A DNA stretch of 64,000 nt from Haloechinothrix halophila YIM 93223 (GTDB taxonomy: Bacteria; Actinomycetota; Actinomycetes; Mycobacteriales; Pseudonocardiaceae), in NCBI RefSeq assembly GCF_000504245.1, contig NZ_KI632509.1, positions 3,747,502 through 3,811,501 of the forward strand, read 5' to 3'. Within the stretch, counting starts at the first letter, position 1; each line of letters begins with the position of its first letter. Under the pieces are notes generated by a model. That model was not told the DNA's origin. It saw only the letters and a list, made by a program, of their open reading frames with translations, and searched no databases. A program made the translations under genes and the position numbers. Shown piece after piece: positions 26,594 through 35,863 of this stretch.

Positions 26594-27637
26594 ATGCCGG
26601 GCCAGGACTTCATCGACTTCTTTCGTCGTCACTACGACTGGGTCAGGAGGTATGCGTCGCGTTACCAGAGCCTGGACGCCGACGAGCTCGCCCATCTCGC
26701 GCTGGTGCGTGTCTGGTTGAACTGGGAGGACTTCAACCCCCGCAAGCCGCGTGCATGGCTCAAAACGGTCGTCAACAACGCCGCGCTCGACGAAATGCGC
26801 AGGCAGCAACGCACGCACGTCGACGCGGATGTCGACGTGGAGGCAGCGGTGCTCGTTGCCACGCGCCAAGACGATCCCGCGGAGCAGGCGGTGTGGGCCG
26901 AGCGCCTAGAACAGCTGCTGGAACTTTTGCACGAGCTACCCCAGCAGCAGCGAGTGCTGCTCGAGCGAAAGTTCCTCGATGAAGCCAGCTACGACGTGCT
27001 CAGCGACGAATTCGGTATCAGCTACAACGCGGTGCGCCAGCGAGTGCATCGAGCGCTGAAGAAGCTCACGGAACTCGCTAAGAAGCGGCGCATCACATGT
27101 CTTGCGCTCCCTATCACGCTCGGCAGCATGCTCAGCGGTCTTCGCCGGATGTGGATGTCGGCACCGACCGGATTCGCGACGAGCGCCGGCGCCGTGGTGT
27201 TCGCCGTCGGCTACGGGACGGGAATCTTTGGTCCCGAGACCGGCACGGACGCCGATATCACGATGCGAACTCCCACGGTGGTCGCGCCATCAACGCCGTC
27301 GGCAGGACGAGCGGACCCACCCATCGGGGGATCCGTCGTCCCATCGACGGCCACTTCAGCCGCAAGTCCGCCACCTGTGTCGTCCGGCGCCCGGGCGCCG
27401 GACGGCGACCGCGCTCCCCCACCGCGGCCGCCGATGACCGCGTCGGTCGATATACCACCGCCCGACACCGGACCTGGCAAGAAGCAGTCACACGACGTCA
27501 GAATCCCGACACCAGCGGGCGACGTCACAACCGATAACGAGGTCTACTCCACGGGCCCGCTGGTGGGCCCTGCTTGTGACTCAGAACCGTTGCCGCGAGC
27601 TGATGTCGCGTGCCCGCAGGCTAGCTCCGACGACTAG
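26594..27637 (+). CDS. ECF-type sigma factor with C-terminal membrane and extracellular tail
   Basis: A 347-aa protein. Region 2 (FIDFFRRHYDWVRRYASRYQSLDADELAHLALVRVW) and region 4 (QQQRVLLERKFLDEASYDVLSDEFGISYNAVRQRVHRAL) are typical of sigma-70 family/ECF factors. After residue 180 there is a short basic linker, one membrane segment (FATSAGAVVFAVGYGTGIFG) and a long Pro/Ser/Thr-rich tail predicted to be outside the cell. The ATG at 26594 has GGTGGGGA upstream. No separate anti-sigma gene is seen, so the tail may control activity. Its 3' end overlaps the convergent small gene by 4 bases. Confidence 0.85.
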   Translation: MPGQDFIDFFRRHYDWVRRYASRYQSLDADELAHLALVRVWLNWEDFNPRKPRAWLKTVVNNAALDEMRRQQRTHVDADVDVEAAVLVATRQDDPAEQAVWAERLEQLLELLHELPQQQRVLLERKFLDEASYDVLSDEFGISYNAVRQRVHRALKKLTELAKKRRITCLALPITLGSMLSGLRRMWMSAPTGFATSAGAVVFAVGYGTGIFGPETGTDADITMRTPTVVAPSTPSAGRADPPIGGSVVPSTATSAASPPPVSSGARAPDGDRAPPPRPPMTASVDIPPPDTGPGKKQSHDVRIPTPAGDVTTDNEVYSTGPLVGPACDSEPLPRADVACPQASSDD

Positions 27638-27891
27638 ATGGGCACACAGACGAAGGTCCTGACCATCACGGTCGGGTCCAGCCCTACTCCGGTCTTCGCG
27701 CACAGCGTCGACCACGGGTATGGCTGGCAGTACGGGCCGACTTCGTGGGTCCCGGTCGCGGTGCCGCTGACCGTTGCTCCGACGCAGATCGGGTCGGCCT
27801 GTGCCGGTGCGGCAACGGCGATCCCGAGGGCGGCGAGCACTGCACTCGTACCCAGCAGCGCGAAGCAGCGGTGGAAGATCGTGCGGTACAT
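27634..27891 (-). CDS. Small secreted Cys-containing protein
   Basis: An 85-aa protein with a signal peptide (GTSAVLAALGIAVAAPAQA, cleavage likely after AQA). The mature part of about 50 residues has four Cys, which could form two disulfides. GAGGAGC lies upstream of the ATG at 27891. Function unknown. It is convergent with the sigma factor. Confidence 0.7.
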   Translation of the reverse strand: MYRTIFHRCFALLGTSAVLAALGIAVAAPAQADPICVGATVSGTATGTHEVGPYCQPYPWSTLCAKTGVGLDPTVMVRTFVCVPI

Positions 27892-28057
27892 GTTTGCTCC
27901 TCTCGTAGTGGCTTACGGAAGGAGCACGCACCGGAACTGCGGTTGTGACCGGGTCGGAACGGAGTTGGCGCGATCGGTCGCGGCAACCGCTTTGAGGTCG
28001 CCGAATGGACGATCACGTTGAGCGTAATAGGTGTCGCTGCACCAGGGGCCCGAACCA

Positions 28058-28852
28058 TCAGAGCGGTGTCCAGCCGCCGTCGACGGTGAGGGCTTGGCCG
28101 GTGATGAAGTCGCTGTCGGGGCCGAGCAGGAAGCTGACGACGCTGGCGACGTCGTCGGCCGTGCCTCTGCGTCGCAGGATCTGGTTGTCGAAGACCGTGG
28201 CCGTCACGGCGTCCTGGTCCGGGTAGGCCTCCAGCTCCTCCTCGGTCTGGATCGCCCCGGGGACCACGCAGTTCACCCGGATGCCGCGCTGGCCCAGTTC
28301 TTGTGCGAGGGAGCGGGTGAAGCCGAGGATGCCTGCCTTGGTGGTGGCGTAGTGCAGCGAGTTCGGGGCGCCGAGTCGCGCGAGCACGCTGCTGATCGTG
28401 ACGATGCCACCCCCAGAGCCCGTGCCGCCCGGGCCGTCCGGTGCCGGTGGGTCGGTGCCGAAGGCGCGGCGACAGCACAGGAACGCTCCTTTCAGGTTGA
28501 CGTCCATGATGCGGTCCCAGGTGTCTTCGGTGATCTCGGTCCACGACTCCCGCCCGGTCGCCGCGGCGTTGAGGACCAGTGCGGTCACTGGCCCCAGCTC
28601 CTGCTCGCACCGGGAGAACAGCTCGTCGACGGCGGTCGCGTCGCTGATGTCGGCCGGATACACCACGGCACGCCCACCCGCGTGCTCGATCTCAGCGGCG
28701 ACGTGCTTGGCCACCGACAGCATCGCCTCGTCCGGATAACTGTTGATCGCCACCGCCATGCCGTCGGCGGCGAGCCGGCGCGCGGTCGCGGCACCGATAC
28801 CGCGCGACGCGCCGGTCACGAGCGCGACACCAGCCGGCTCGCGCGGACTCAT
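28058..28852 (-). CDS. Short-chain dehydrogenase/reductase
   Basis: A 264-aa classical SDR. It has TGASRGIG for NAD(P) binding, NAAAT, the catalytic ISSV serine and YATTK, and a GPDSDFITGQALTVDGG C-terminus. It resembles FabG-type 3-ketoacyl or sugar/polyol dehydrogenases. The ATG at 28852 overlaps the SMP-30 stop by ATGA. It probably acts with the lactonase-like protein in oxidation/hydrolysis of a sugar or hydroxy acid; substrate unknown. Confidence 0.88.
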   Translation of the reverse strand: MSPREPAGVALVTGASRGIGAATARRLAADGMAVAINSYPDEAMLSVAKHVAAEIEHAGGRAVVYPADISDATAVDELFSRCEQELGPVTALVLNAAATGRESWTEITEDTWDRIMDVNLKGAFLCCRRAFGTDPPAPDGPGGTGSGGGIVTISSVLARLGAPNSLHYATTKAGILGFTRSLAQELGQRGIRVNCVVPGAIQTEEELEAYPDQDAVTATVFDNQILRRRGTADDVASVVSFLLGPDSDFITGQALTVDGGWTPL

Positions 28853-29745
28853 GGCGAGTCCCCGGTGAACCGCGGCGACCGGCGCCCTCGCGCGGGAAGG
28901 TCCACCGCGTACAGCAGACCACCACCGGGCGCGTTCTCGTGCGCCGCACTGGTGATGAACAACGTCGACAACGGCGTCGCGGGGGACCGGCTCCCGAACG
29001 CGCAGCTGGTCGGATAGCGGGTGGGCACGGTGACGATCCCGGTCTGCTCGCCGGTCGTCGCGTCGATGCGCCAGACCTGCCCGCACCCCCAGATCGCGAG
29101 CCAGATGTCGCCGTCGTCGTCGACCGTCAACCCATCCGGCAGTCCGACCTCGGGCGGGACCGTGCACAGCCGCCGCCCGTCACCAAGGGTGCCGGATACG
29201 ACGTCGCAGTCCCACGCCGTGAGCGTGCCCGCCACGGAGTCAACGTGGTAGAGCACGCCCCCATCCGCCGACCAGTCGATACCATTCGACATCCCGATGC
29301 CGGTGAGCACGGTGGTGACCGCCGTGCCATCGAAGCGGAAGAGCGCGCCCCTGCCGCTGCCGTCCCGCACCGCCGACCCCGCCCAGCACGCGCCACCCGG
29401 ATCGATCGCGCCGTCATTCATCGACATCGCCTCGTCGTGCAGGGTCGTAGCCAGCTCATCGACCCGCCCGCTCACCGGATCCAACACCCCGAAACCGTTA
29501 CCAGTCACCGCGCACAACGTGCCGCCCGAACTCCGCTCAATCGCCGTCACCGTCCGGGTAACGCCGACAACCGACTCGACACCGTCCAGCGCACGAGTGA
29601 ACAACCGCCGCCCAGCCACATCCAGCCAACGCAACCCCACATCGTCATCCCACAACGGAGACTCACCGAGTTCGGCGACGCCCTCAGCCACCGGCGCCGC
29701 CACGCACCGAAGCAGAGACGAAGCGCTACTCGAGATATCGCTCAT
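28849..29745 (-). CDS. SMP-30/gluconolactonase-like protein
   Basis: A 298-aa six-bladed beta-propeller of the SMP-30/regucalcin family. It has GESPLWDDDVGLRWLDVAGRRL at the start, MSNGIDWSADGGVLYHVDS and GLPDGLTVDDDGDIWLA in the centre; the conserved Glu, Asn and Asp are metal ligands in the family. It would hydrolyse sugar or other lactones. It is translationally coupled to the SDR, so an SDR-made lactone is a likely substrate (inference). Divergent from the epimerase gene. Confidence 0.88.
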   Translation of the reverse strand: MSDISSSASSLLRCVAAPVAEGVAELGESPLWDDDVGLRWLDVAGRRLFTRALDGVESVVGVTRTVTAIERSSGGTLCAVTGNGFGVLDPVSGRVDELATTLHDEAMSMNDGAIDPGGACWAGSAVRDGSGRGALFRFDGTAVTTVLTGIGMSNGIDWSADGGVLYHVDSVAGTLTAWDCDVVSGTLGDGRRLCTVPPEVGLPDGLTVDDDGDIWLAIWGCGQVWRIDATTGEQTGIVTVPTRYPTSCAFGSRSPATPLSTLFITSAAHENAPGGGLLYAVDLPARGRRSPRFTGDSP

Positions 29746-29946
29746 CGACGCAAGGGTGACGGACAGTACCCAGTACTACCAGGACCTTGCTAAGCCGGAG
29801 TAGGCATTAGAAAGCGACCGCAGGCGTTACCGCCATAGGCACAATTCACACGAGCGTAAACGGCGCCCTTGTGCTCGGGTTCCCATCGTAGAGAATCGTG
29901 ACCGACGGGATTTCTACTGCGCCCACTATTAGCGCATAGCTGGCCG

Positions 29947-31167
29947 GTGTCGCGAAGGGCTGGGTTCACGATCAGACGGATATGTGTGTTCACCGGTTCG
30001 CGTGCCGATTACGGCTCACTCGTGCCCGTCATGGCGGCCCTGCGCGACGACAGCGACGTCGATCTGAAGCTGCTCGTCTGCGGTGGTCACCTGGTGCCGA
30101 CACAGGGCTACACGCTAGAGCAGGTGACTCAGGACGGCTTTGTCGCCGACGAGGTCGTCGACATGGTGCTGGCCAACGACACCCCAACCGCCGTCGCGAA
30201 GTCGTTCGGCCTTGGTTGCATCGGTTTCACCGATGCGCTCGAGCGACTTAATCCCGACCTTCTGGTCGTCCTCGGTGACCGTTACGAAGCGCTCGCGGTG
30301 GCCGTCTGCGCGACGTTGCGGCTGCTTCCCGTGGCACACCTTGCCGGCGGCGACGTCACCGAGGGGTCGACGGACGATCCGGTTCGCCACGCCATCACGA
30401 AGATGTCCCAGCTGCATTTCACGGCGACCGAGGACATGCGGCGACGCGTCATTCAACTCGGGGAGCATCCCGACACGGTGTTCAACACCGGTGCGCCGAC
30501 CATCGATTCCGTCGTGAGCGCACCGCTGATCGGGCGCGATGACTGGGCGTCCCTCTACGGTCGCGAACTCACTGAACCCACCATTGTGGTCACGTACCAT
30601 CCGGTCACCGCTGATCCCGACGCGAGCCATGAGGGTTTGGACGCGCTACTCGCCGCGCTGGAGCACTTCCCCGACGCCACTGTTGTCTTCACTGGAACGA
30701 ACGTGGACCAGGGCGGCAGCTACCTCGCCAAGCTGATCGAGGATTACGTCACTGACTATCCACGGCAGGCGATTCTGGTTCCCTCACTCGGAAAGCTGCA
30801 CTACCTCAGCCTCATCCACCACGCGAACGTCGTGGTCGGCAATTCCTCCAGTGGTCTCACTGAGACACCTACGCTGCAGACAGCAACCGTGAACATCGGA
30901 TCGCGACAGGACGGCAGACCACGGGCCGATTCGGTGATCGACTGCGGCGAGACCGCTGCCGATGTGCGCGCCGCGATCGACCGAGCGCTGTCCGCGGACA
31001 TGCAGGAACACGCACGGCGTGCCCAGTCGCCCTACGGCGATGGCAAGGCAACGAACCGGATCGTCGACATTCTCAAGCACGCCGACCTTGACTCACTCAT
31101 CCCGAAGAGGTTCTACGACCTTCCAGTTACCGTTCGCACCAGCGACGCCGTCGACACCGAGGTGTGA
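29947..31167 (+). CDS. neuC: UDP-N-acetylglucosamine 2-epimerase (hydrolysing, NeuC-like)
   Basis: A 406-aa GT-B-fold epimerase. It has VFTGSRADYGSLVPVMAAL, VVLGDRYEALAV, HLAGGDVTEGSTDDPVRHAITKMSQLHF and VGNSSSGLTETPTL. The motif set is that of NeuC-type enzymes that release ManNAc (or an analogue) from UDP-GlcNAc, rather than WecB. No sialic acid synthase (NeuB) or CMP-transferase is in the window. The start is a GTG. The 200-base divergent spacer with the SMP-30 gene likely holds both promoters. Confidence 0.9.
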   Translation: MSRRAGFTIRRICVFTGSRADYGSLVPVMAALRDDSDVDLKLLVCGGHLVPTQGYTLEQVTQDGFVADEVVDMVLANDTPTAVAKSFGLGCIGFTDALERLNPDLLVVLGDRYEALAVAVCATLRLLPVAHLAGGDVTEGSTDDPVRHAITKMSQLHFTATEDMRRRVIQLGEHPDTVFNTGAPTIDSVVSAPLIGRDDWASLYGRELTEPTIVVTYHPVTADPDASHEGLDALLAALEHFPDATVVFTGTNVDQGGSYLAKLIEDYVTDYPRQAILVPSLGKLHYLSLIHHANVVVGNSSSGLTETPTLQTATVNIGSRQDGRPRADSVIDCGETAADVRAAIDRALSADMQEHARRAQSPYGDGKATNRIVDILKHADLDSLIPKRFYDLPVTVRTSDAVDTEV

Positions 31168-31184
31168 GAGGACGGCGAGGCGCT

Positions 31185-32267
31185 TCAGAGGCTGCTACGC
31201 CATTTATCGACTCGGCTGACCACGTCGTCGACCGTAATGAGTGGGACGCGTGCGTCGTCGGCTTCGAAGCGCGCGAGGTCCTTCCACCCGGCACCGGTCA
31301 GCACGAGCACGGGGTGGTCGGTGGGCTGTAGTCGTCGCCGATCGAGGTCATTGAGCACGGCCGCGAGTGAGGCAGCCGAAGCGGGCTCGACGAAGACGCC
31401 TTCGGTCTTGGCGAGCAGACGTTGCGCGTCAAGGATGGCGGCATCGTCCGGCGCCGTACCCCAGCCGGCGGACGTCTCGACCGCGGTGGCGGCGAGCGTG
31501 CCGTCCGGTGGTCGCGGTAGCTGCAACGCCGAGATATCGCTGTCACAGCGCGAGATCGCCGACACGTCAGTGTTTCCGTTGAGGAAGTCGACGATCGGCG
31601 CGCATCCCGCTGGTTGGCAGGCGACGACTTTCGCGGTCATCCCCCGATGTCGCAAGCCTCGGGCGATCCCGGTGAGCAGCCCGCCGCCACCTGTCGGCAC
31701 GTACACATGGGAGGCGTCCGGAACCTGCTCCGCGAGTTCGTAGCTGATGGTGTCGACGCCGCGCATCCCGGACGGGTTGAACGCGTGCGCGGTGATGCCG
31801 AGAAACAGGTTCTGTTGCTCCGCCGCCACGCGCACCTGCTCCATCAGCGCCGTGGCCACCTGAGCGGTTCCCTCCCGCCCAACACCGTCGACGCTCACCA
31901 CCTCGACGGCATACGGCAGCAGCGCTAGGCGTTTCTCCTGCGGCGCGGAGGCGACCATGCACAGAAAGCCCGCTAGACCGGCGCGGGTGCCGTAGGCGGC
32001 CATCGACAGCCCAGCGTTGCCGGATGAGGTAGCGATCCAGCCCGCGTTGCCGTGGTGCAGGGCCAAAGAGAGCGACATCACCGCGATTCGGTCCTTATAG
32101 GACCCGGTGGGGTTTTGCGATTCCATCTTGGCCGACAGTCGGCTCAGCCCGAGGCGCTCGGCCAACGCCGTCAGTTCGATGACGGGGGTGTCCCCCTCGC
32201 CGAGGCTGACGAACCGCTCAACTGTGGGCAGGTCGTCGGCAAACCGGCTCACACCCTCGGATGCCAT
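31185..32267 (-). CDS. Threonine-synthase-like PLP enzyme
   Basis: A 360-aa fold type II PLP protein. The Schiff-base Lys is in NPTGSYKDRIA, SSGNAG contacts PLP, and TGGGGLLTG binds the phosphate. It resembles short threonine synthases/threonine dehydratase-like proteins but sits with a deacylase, not with thr genes, so its substrate may be an O-phospho or O-acyl hydroxy-amino acid. It follows the AstE-like gene by 3 bases, so the two are one operon. It is convergent with neuC, with a 17-base gap. Confidence 0.82.
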   Translation of the reverse strand: MASEGVSRFADDLPTVERFVSLGEGDTPVIELTALAERLGLSRLSAKMESQNPTGSYKDRIAVMSLSLALHHGNAGWIATSSGNAGLSMAAYGTRAGLAGFLCMVASAPQEKRLALLPYAVEVVSVDGVGREGTAQVATALMEQVRVAAEQQNLFLGITAHAFNPSGMRGVDTISYELAEQVPDASHVYVPTGGGGLLTGIARGLRHRGMTAKVVACQPAGCAPIVDFLNGNTDVSAISRCDSDISALQLPRPPDGTLAATAVETSAGWGTAPDDAAILDAQRLLAKTEGVFVEPASAASLAAVLNDLDRRRLQPTDHPVLVLTGAGWKDLARFEADDARVPLITVDDVVSRVDKWRSSL

Positions 32268-32270
32268 GGA

Positions 32271-33218
32271 TTACTCCTGCCGCGGGGTGAGGTCGGCCAG
32301 CACGAACAGAACGTCATCGGCAAGCGTACGAGCCTGCCTGCGGAGGAACATGACCACGCCTGGGCGAGGTGCCCGCACGATCTCGAGCAAGCGGCCGCGG
32401 TAGTCATAGCAGCGGCCGATCTCGTCGTCGATGTCCACGATGTCGCCCGCGTTCACCGCACTCACGAAGAGACCGTCGCGCTTGGCCTGCATCCCCGAAT
32501 CCAGGTCGCCCGGCCCGTACACCCAATGCGGTTCTTTTCGCGTATTCAGGCCTCCGGGATCGGGGAGCATGCCCAGGTCGGCGAGCACCGTCAGCACACC
32601 GGCCACGTACGTGTCGAGCTCGTGTCGGCGGATGCTGCCGCCACCGGAGCACTCGGCATAGATCGAGGGAACTCCGAGTTCGGCCGCGACGGACAGGCTG
32701 CGTCCCGGTGACGAATCCGTGTGCGCCCAGACCAGTGGGGTACCGAACGCTTCGGCGGCCCGCCGCGACTGGTCGGCAGCCTCGACGTCGCTCACGAACC
32801 CGCACATGAGCGGCATGCGGTAGCGCATCCCAGCTGAATGGAGGTCGATCAGCAGGTCGGCACCTTTGATGAGGTTCCTGGTGATGTCGGCGGCTAGGTG
32901 GTGGGTTGGTCCGTCCCCACCGGCACCCGGGAAGCACCGTGCGAGGTTCTCGCCGTCGAGCGGACTCACCCGGCTCTGCGCAGCCCATGCGACCGGATTT
33001 GCCGTCGCGACCGCGTGAACCGTGCCGGTCAGTTCGGACGATCGCAGCTCGTCCAACACCCGTAGTACGGCAAGCACGCCTTCGTCCTCATCGCCGTGGA
33101 CGCCGCCGAGTAGCGACACTGTCGGCCCTGGTCGGGGACCCTGCAACGTCGTGATGGTGACACCGCTGGGTAGCGCACTACGGTCCTGCGTCGGCCCGTC
33201 GGAGGGGGTCACAACCAT
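32271..33218 (-). CDS. Succinylglutamate desuccinylase/aspartoacylase-family protein
   Basis: A 315-aa zinc-dependent M14-like hydrolase. Zinc ligands are seen in GGVHGDEDEG (His and Glu) and LLIDLHSAG (His); the catalytic Glu is likely in IYAECSGG. It would remove an acyl group from an amino acid or related amide. It is first in a two-gene operon with the threonine-synthase-like gene. The pair could deacylate and rearrange an acyl-amino acid (inference). Confidence 0.85.
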   Translation of the reverse strand: MVVTPSDGPTQDRSALPSGVTITTLQGPRPGPTVSLLGGVHGDEDEGVLAVLRVLDELRSSELTGTVHAVATANPVAWAAQSRVSPLDGENLARCFPGAGGDGPTHHLAADITRNLIKGADLLIDLHSAGMRYRMPLMCGFVSDVEAADQSRRAAEAFGTPLVWAHTDSSPGRSLSVAAELGVPSIYAECSGGGSIRRHELDTYVAGVLTVLADLGMLPDPGGLNTRKEPHWVYGPGDLDSGMQAKRDGLFVSAVNAGDIVDIDDEIGRCYDYRGRLLEIVRAPRPGVVMFLRRQARTLADDVLFVLADLTPRQE

Positions 33219-33336
33219 GAGTCAATAGTGAAATGGGTATTTTGCTATGGCAACTAAGTTTGATGTTCGCAGTTTGGGACCGGTCGTCGCCGCCATGGCC
33301 ATGGCCGCATAGCTCCGAACTCAAGCAGATGAGTAC

Positions 33337-33880
33337 TCACAGCCAATCAGCCCTATCCGGACGGTGCCGGATGGGGCTGACCTGGTGCGCAATACTTGGG
33401 TTGAACCACGCTTTCCGTCCTTTGACCGGGACCGTGTCCGGATTCTTTCCCGTCGTGCGGCGGACAGCCCCAAGGCGCGCATTGCCCGGTCCATGCTGCT
33501 CAGCGAGCCATCGGGAATCAGGCGCGTGACCAGGGGCGGTCATCTTCAGCGCCCGTTGAACCCTTCCGGAGTCGTCTTCCGGCGGGCGCCTGGATCGGTG
33601 GTCCAGGCGATGTCGCGCACCGGGTCGATCACCTGCGCGTCGGTGATGGTGCGGGCGGCCACCGAGCGGTCGGGCCGCTTCCACTCCCGATAAGCCCGCG
33701 CGGCGATCTGGCAGCCCTACTCCGACAGGGCTCGGCAGATCGACTCAGGCCGCTCCCCTTGCCGCGCCACGGTCTCGCACGCAGCCGTCTGCGATGGGTA
33801 CTCTCCTGCTGGTGCTCGGTCACCAGCTGCGCCGCCCCTGCCTTCAGCTGCTCATCGACTTCTTCGGCATGAACCGCATC
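33337..33880 (-). pseudogene. IS3-family OrfB remnant
   Basis: The minus strand encodes ICRALSE, a TAG stop, then GCQIAARAYREWKRP and AARTITDAQVIDPVRDIAW, then RRKTTPEGFNGR before another stop. Further on and in another frame comes LGAVRRTTGKNPDTVPVKG. The order and motifs match the N-terminal part of IS3-family OrfB (integrase), with stops and frameshifts. No catalytic DDE domain remains. Confidence 0.65.
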
Positions 33881-34144
33881 ATTCCAACTCAGAAAGATGT
33901 GCCATCAAATCTAGGACGCTTCACTATGAATCCCGCCAGCCGCCTCATCGTGCATTCCCTGATCTTGTAGAAGCGGTCGCCCGAGTGTTCCCGTAACAGC
34001 AACCCGACCCGGCCACGCCGCAGCGTTGTTCGTTCCATCAACGACCAGACCCGCAGACTGGGCCGGGCTTTACGTTCAGCCCAAGGCGCTACCCTGGCGC
34101 AGTCGCCAGCCGCCACAGCTGACATCACGAAGTCCGCTGGATCA
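33881..34144. other. Unassigned stretch left of the thiolase gene
   Basis: A minus-strand open frame (33889-34281) gives SLMERTTLRRGRVGLLLREH and similar, but it overlaps the thiolase 3' end and matches nothing I recognise. It is probably degenerate IS-related DNA. No gene called. Confidence 0.3.
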
Positions 34145-35401
34145 CTACGCCGCGCGCTCCAGAATAGTAGTCGAGGTGACGGCGATGTCCAGTCCGACCA
34201 GGCCACCACCATTCTCTGCCATAGCAAGGCGTGCGTTGGGGACTTGAGATTCTCCAGCCTCACCGCGCAGTTGCACAGCAAGCTCGTTGAGCATCATGAT
34301 GCCGGTGGCGCTGATCGGATGGCCGCGAGAGACGAGACCGCCGGAGGGGTTGACCGGGATCTTGCCGCCAAGCTGCGTCGCGCCTGATTCGGTGAAGGGC
34401 CCGCCCTCACCGCGCGCGCACAGGCCGAGGTCTTCGATCAGATGTATCTCGGCGAACGACGTCGCGTCGTGCAGTTCAACAAGATCCAGGTCCGACGGCT
34501 GCACGCCTGCCATCTCGTACGTCTGTTCTGCTGATACGACGGGCGAGCGCTGACCCTCCCAACTCGTGTTGATCCGGCCGCCAGCCATTGAGTGCCCACG
34601 CACCTTGATCGCCCGCTCGCGCACTGACACCGGCTGCTTCTTTAGGAAGTCGTCCGAGCACACGAGCACCGCTCCCGCGCCGTCCCCGCGCGGCGATGCC
34701 ATCGCGCGGGTCAGCGGGTCCGCGACCATCCGGTCGGCGAGCACCTGATCCGTGGTCATCGGGAAGCGATACTGCGCACGGGGATTATGCACAGCATTCG
34801 TGTGATTCTTCGCAGCCGCTGAGGCGATCTGCTCAATCGTTGTACCGTAGTCACGCATGTGCGACATCGCCAGCACCGCGTAGAGATCCATCGCCAGTGA
34901 TCGGTCCGGGCCGAACTCGAGTGTGATTCCAAGCTCATGGGCAAGCCGTCGGAAAGCGTCCCAGTAAGACTCGGGCACTCCAGCATCCAGCCACCGGATG
35001 AACTCCGCGACGTTCCCCTCAGGGTTCATCTTCTCCACACCAATGGCCAGTGTGAGATCCGCGCCAGATTGAATGGCCGACCAGGCGCCGTTGAACGCCG
35101 CCGATGCGCCCGCGCAGCCGGTCTCGATGTTAGTGATGCGCTGCCCATTCGGGAAAAGGCCCTCTTCGACTAGCGGGGCAAGAATTCTGAGTCCCCGTGC
35201 AGCACGCATACTCCAGTAGTCGGCATACATGTTGGCGAGCCACGTGCCTTCGATGCGCTCCGGTTCGGCCAATTGTGCGTCCTTAACGGAAGTGCTGTAT
35301 GCGTCCGCGACCAGATCAGTAAACGAACGCTCCGGATACCGCCCGACCGATGTCACGCCAATGCCAATAATGTAAGTGTCCCGATTTCCTGTGTACGCCA
35401 T
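34145..35401 (-). CDS. Thiolase-family protein (acetyl-CoA acetyltransferase/SCP-x-like)
   Basis: A 418-aa thiolase-superfamily protein of the 'lipid-transfer/SCP-x thiolase' branch. Nucleophile Cys96 is in ETGCAGASAAF, followed by LVELHDATSFAE and SRGHPISATG with the two family His, then ENGGG. The ATG at 35401 has GAGGAG 8 bases upstream. It would make or cleave C-C bonds between acyl-CoAs; related proteins act with DUF35 OB-fold partners, which are not seen here. In this locus it could form acetoacetyl-type units that the hydroxyacyl-CoA dehydrogenase and Ccr then process. Confidence 0.85.
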   Translation of the reverse strand: MAYTGNRDTYIIGIGVTSVGRYPERSFTDLVADAYSTSVKDAQLAEPERIEGTWLANMYADYWSMRAARGLRILAPLVEEGLFPNGQRITNIETGCAGASAAFNGAWSAIQSGADLTLAIGVEKMNPEGNVAEFIRWLDAGVPESYWDAFRRLAHELGITLEFGPDRSLAMDLYAVLAMSHMRDYGTTIEQIASAAAKNHTNAVHNPRAQYRFPMTTDQVLADRMVADPLTRAMASPRGDGAGAVLVCSDDFLKKQPVSVRERAIKVRGHSMAGGRINTSWEGQRSPVVSAEQTYEMAGVQPSDLDLVELHDATSFAEIHLIEDLGLCARGEGGPFTESGATQLGGKIPVNPSGGLVSRGHPISATGIMMLNELAVQLRGEAGESQVPNARLAMAENGGGLVGLDIAVTSTTILERAA

Positions 35402-35863
35402 ATACTGCACTCCTCAAAATCGCGAGGTCAACATAGTTGAGCGCCAAGTTCGGATTTATAAGCCAGTCATTGTTCCGGCCAAAGACGTAACATATTGAAC
35501 TACAACGACCACCACATTCGGCTACCAATAAGAATGGAGGACAATCTAAGATTGCAGTGTCAGTAGTATCAATTCTTCTATCTAGTAGTAATAGTACGGT
35601 TCGAAATACATTACGTCAAGAAATCTGCTATCAATTTGCCACACAGGCGCTCCAATATTCCGTACAGCACCCCTGTATGATTCCTCGCCATAGCCACACA
35701 TCAATACGGCTATCAACCGACAGTTGAGGCAATTTGAAAATACACCCAGCGCGCCTTGGGCAAATTCGCCCCCTATCGTTTTCGTTCGGGCGTTAGAACT
35801 ATAGCGTCAAGCAGCAATAATTCAGAGATGATATCTGAGTTGCGGGACCAACTGGAGGCGATA
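35402..35863. other. AT-rich divergent intergenic region
   Basis: About 460 very AT-rich bases between the thiolase (minus) and fabH2 (plus). No gene supported; in-frame codons upstream of the fabH2 GTG lack any domain. It should hold both promoters. TCTATCTAGTAGTAATAG near 35580 is the most repeat-like part. Confidence 0.4.

Noticed and set aside
28853-29167. Extended start of the SDR gene
   Set aside because: The extra 105 residues are antisense/alternative-frame to SMP-30 coding and Arg-rich. The ATG at 28852 overlaps the SMP-30 stop in the usual ATGA manner.
29947-31167. Complete sialic acid pathway
   Set aside because: Only a NeuC-type epimerase is present. No NeuB, NeuA or sialyltransferase was seen in the window.
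33889-34281. 130-aa minus-strand open frame
   Set aside because: It overlaps the 3' end of the thiolase gene, matches no family I know and lies in IS debris. Not called as a gene.
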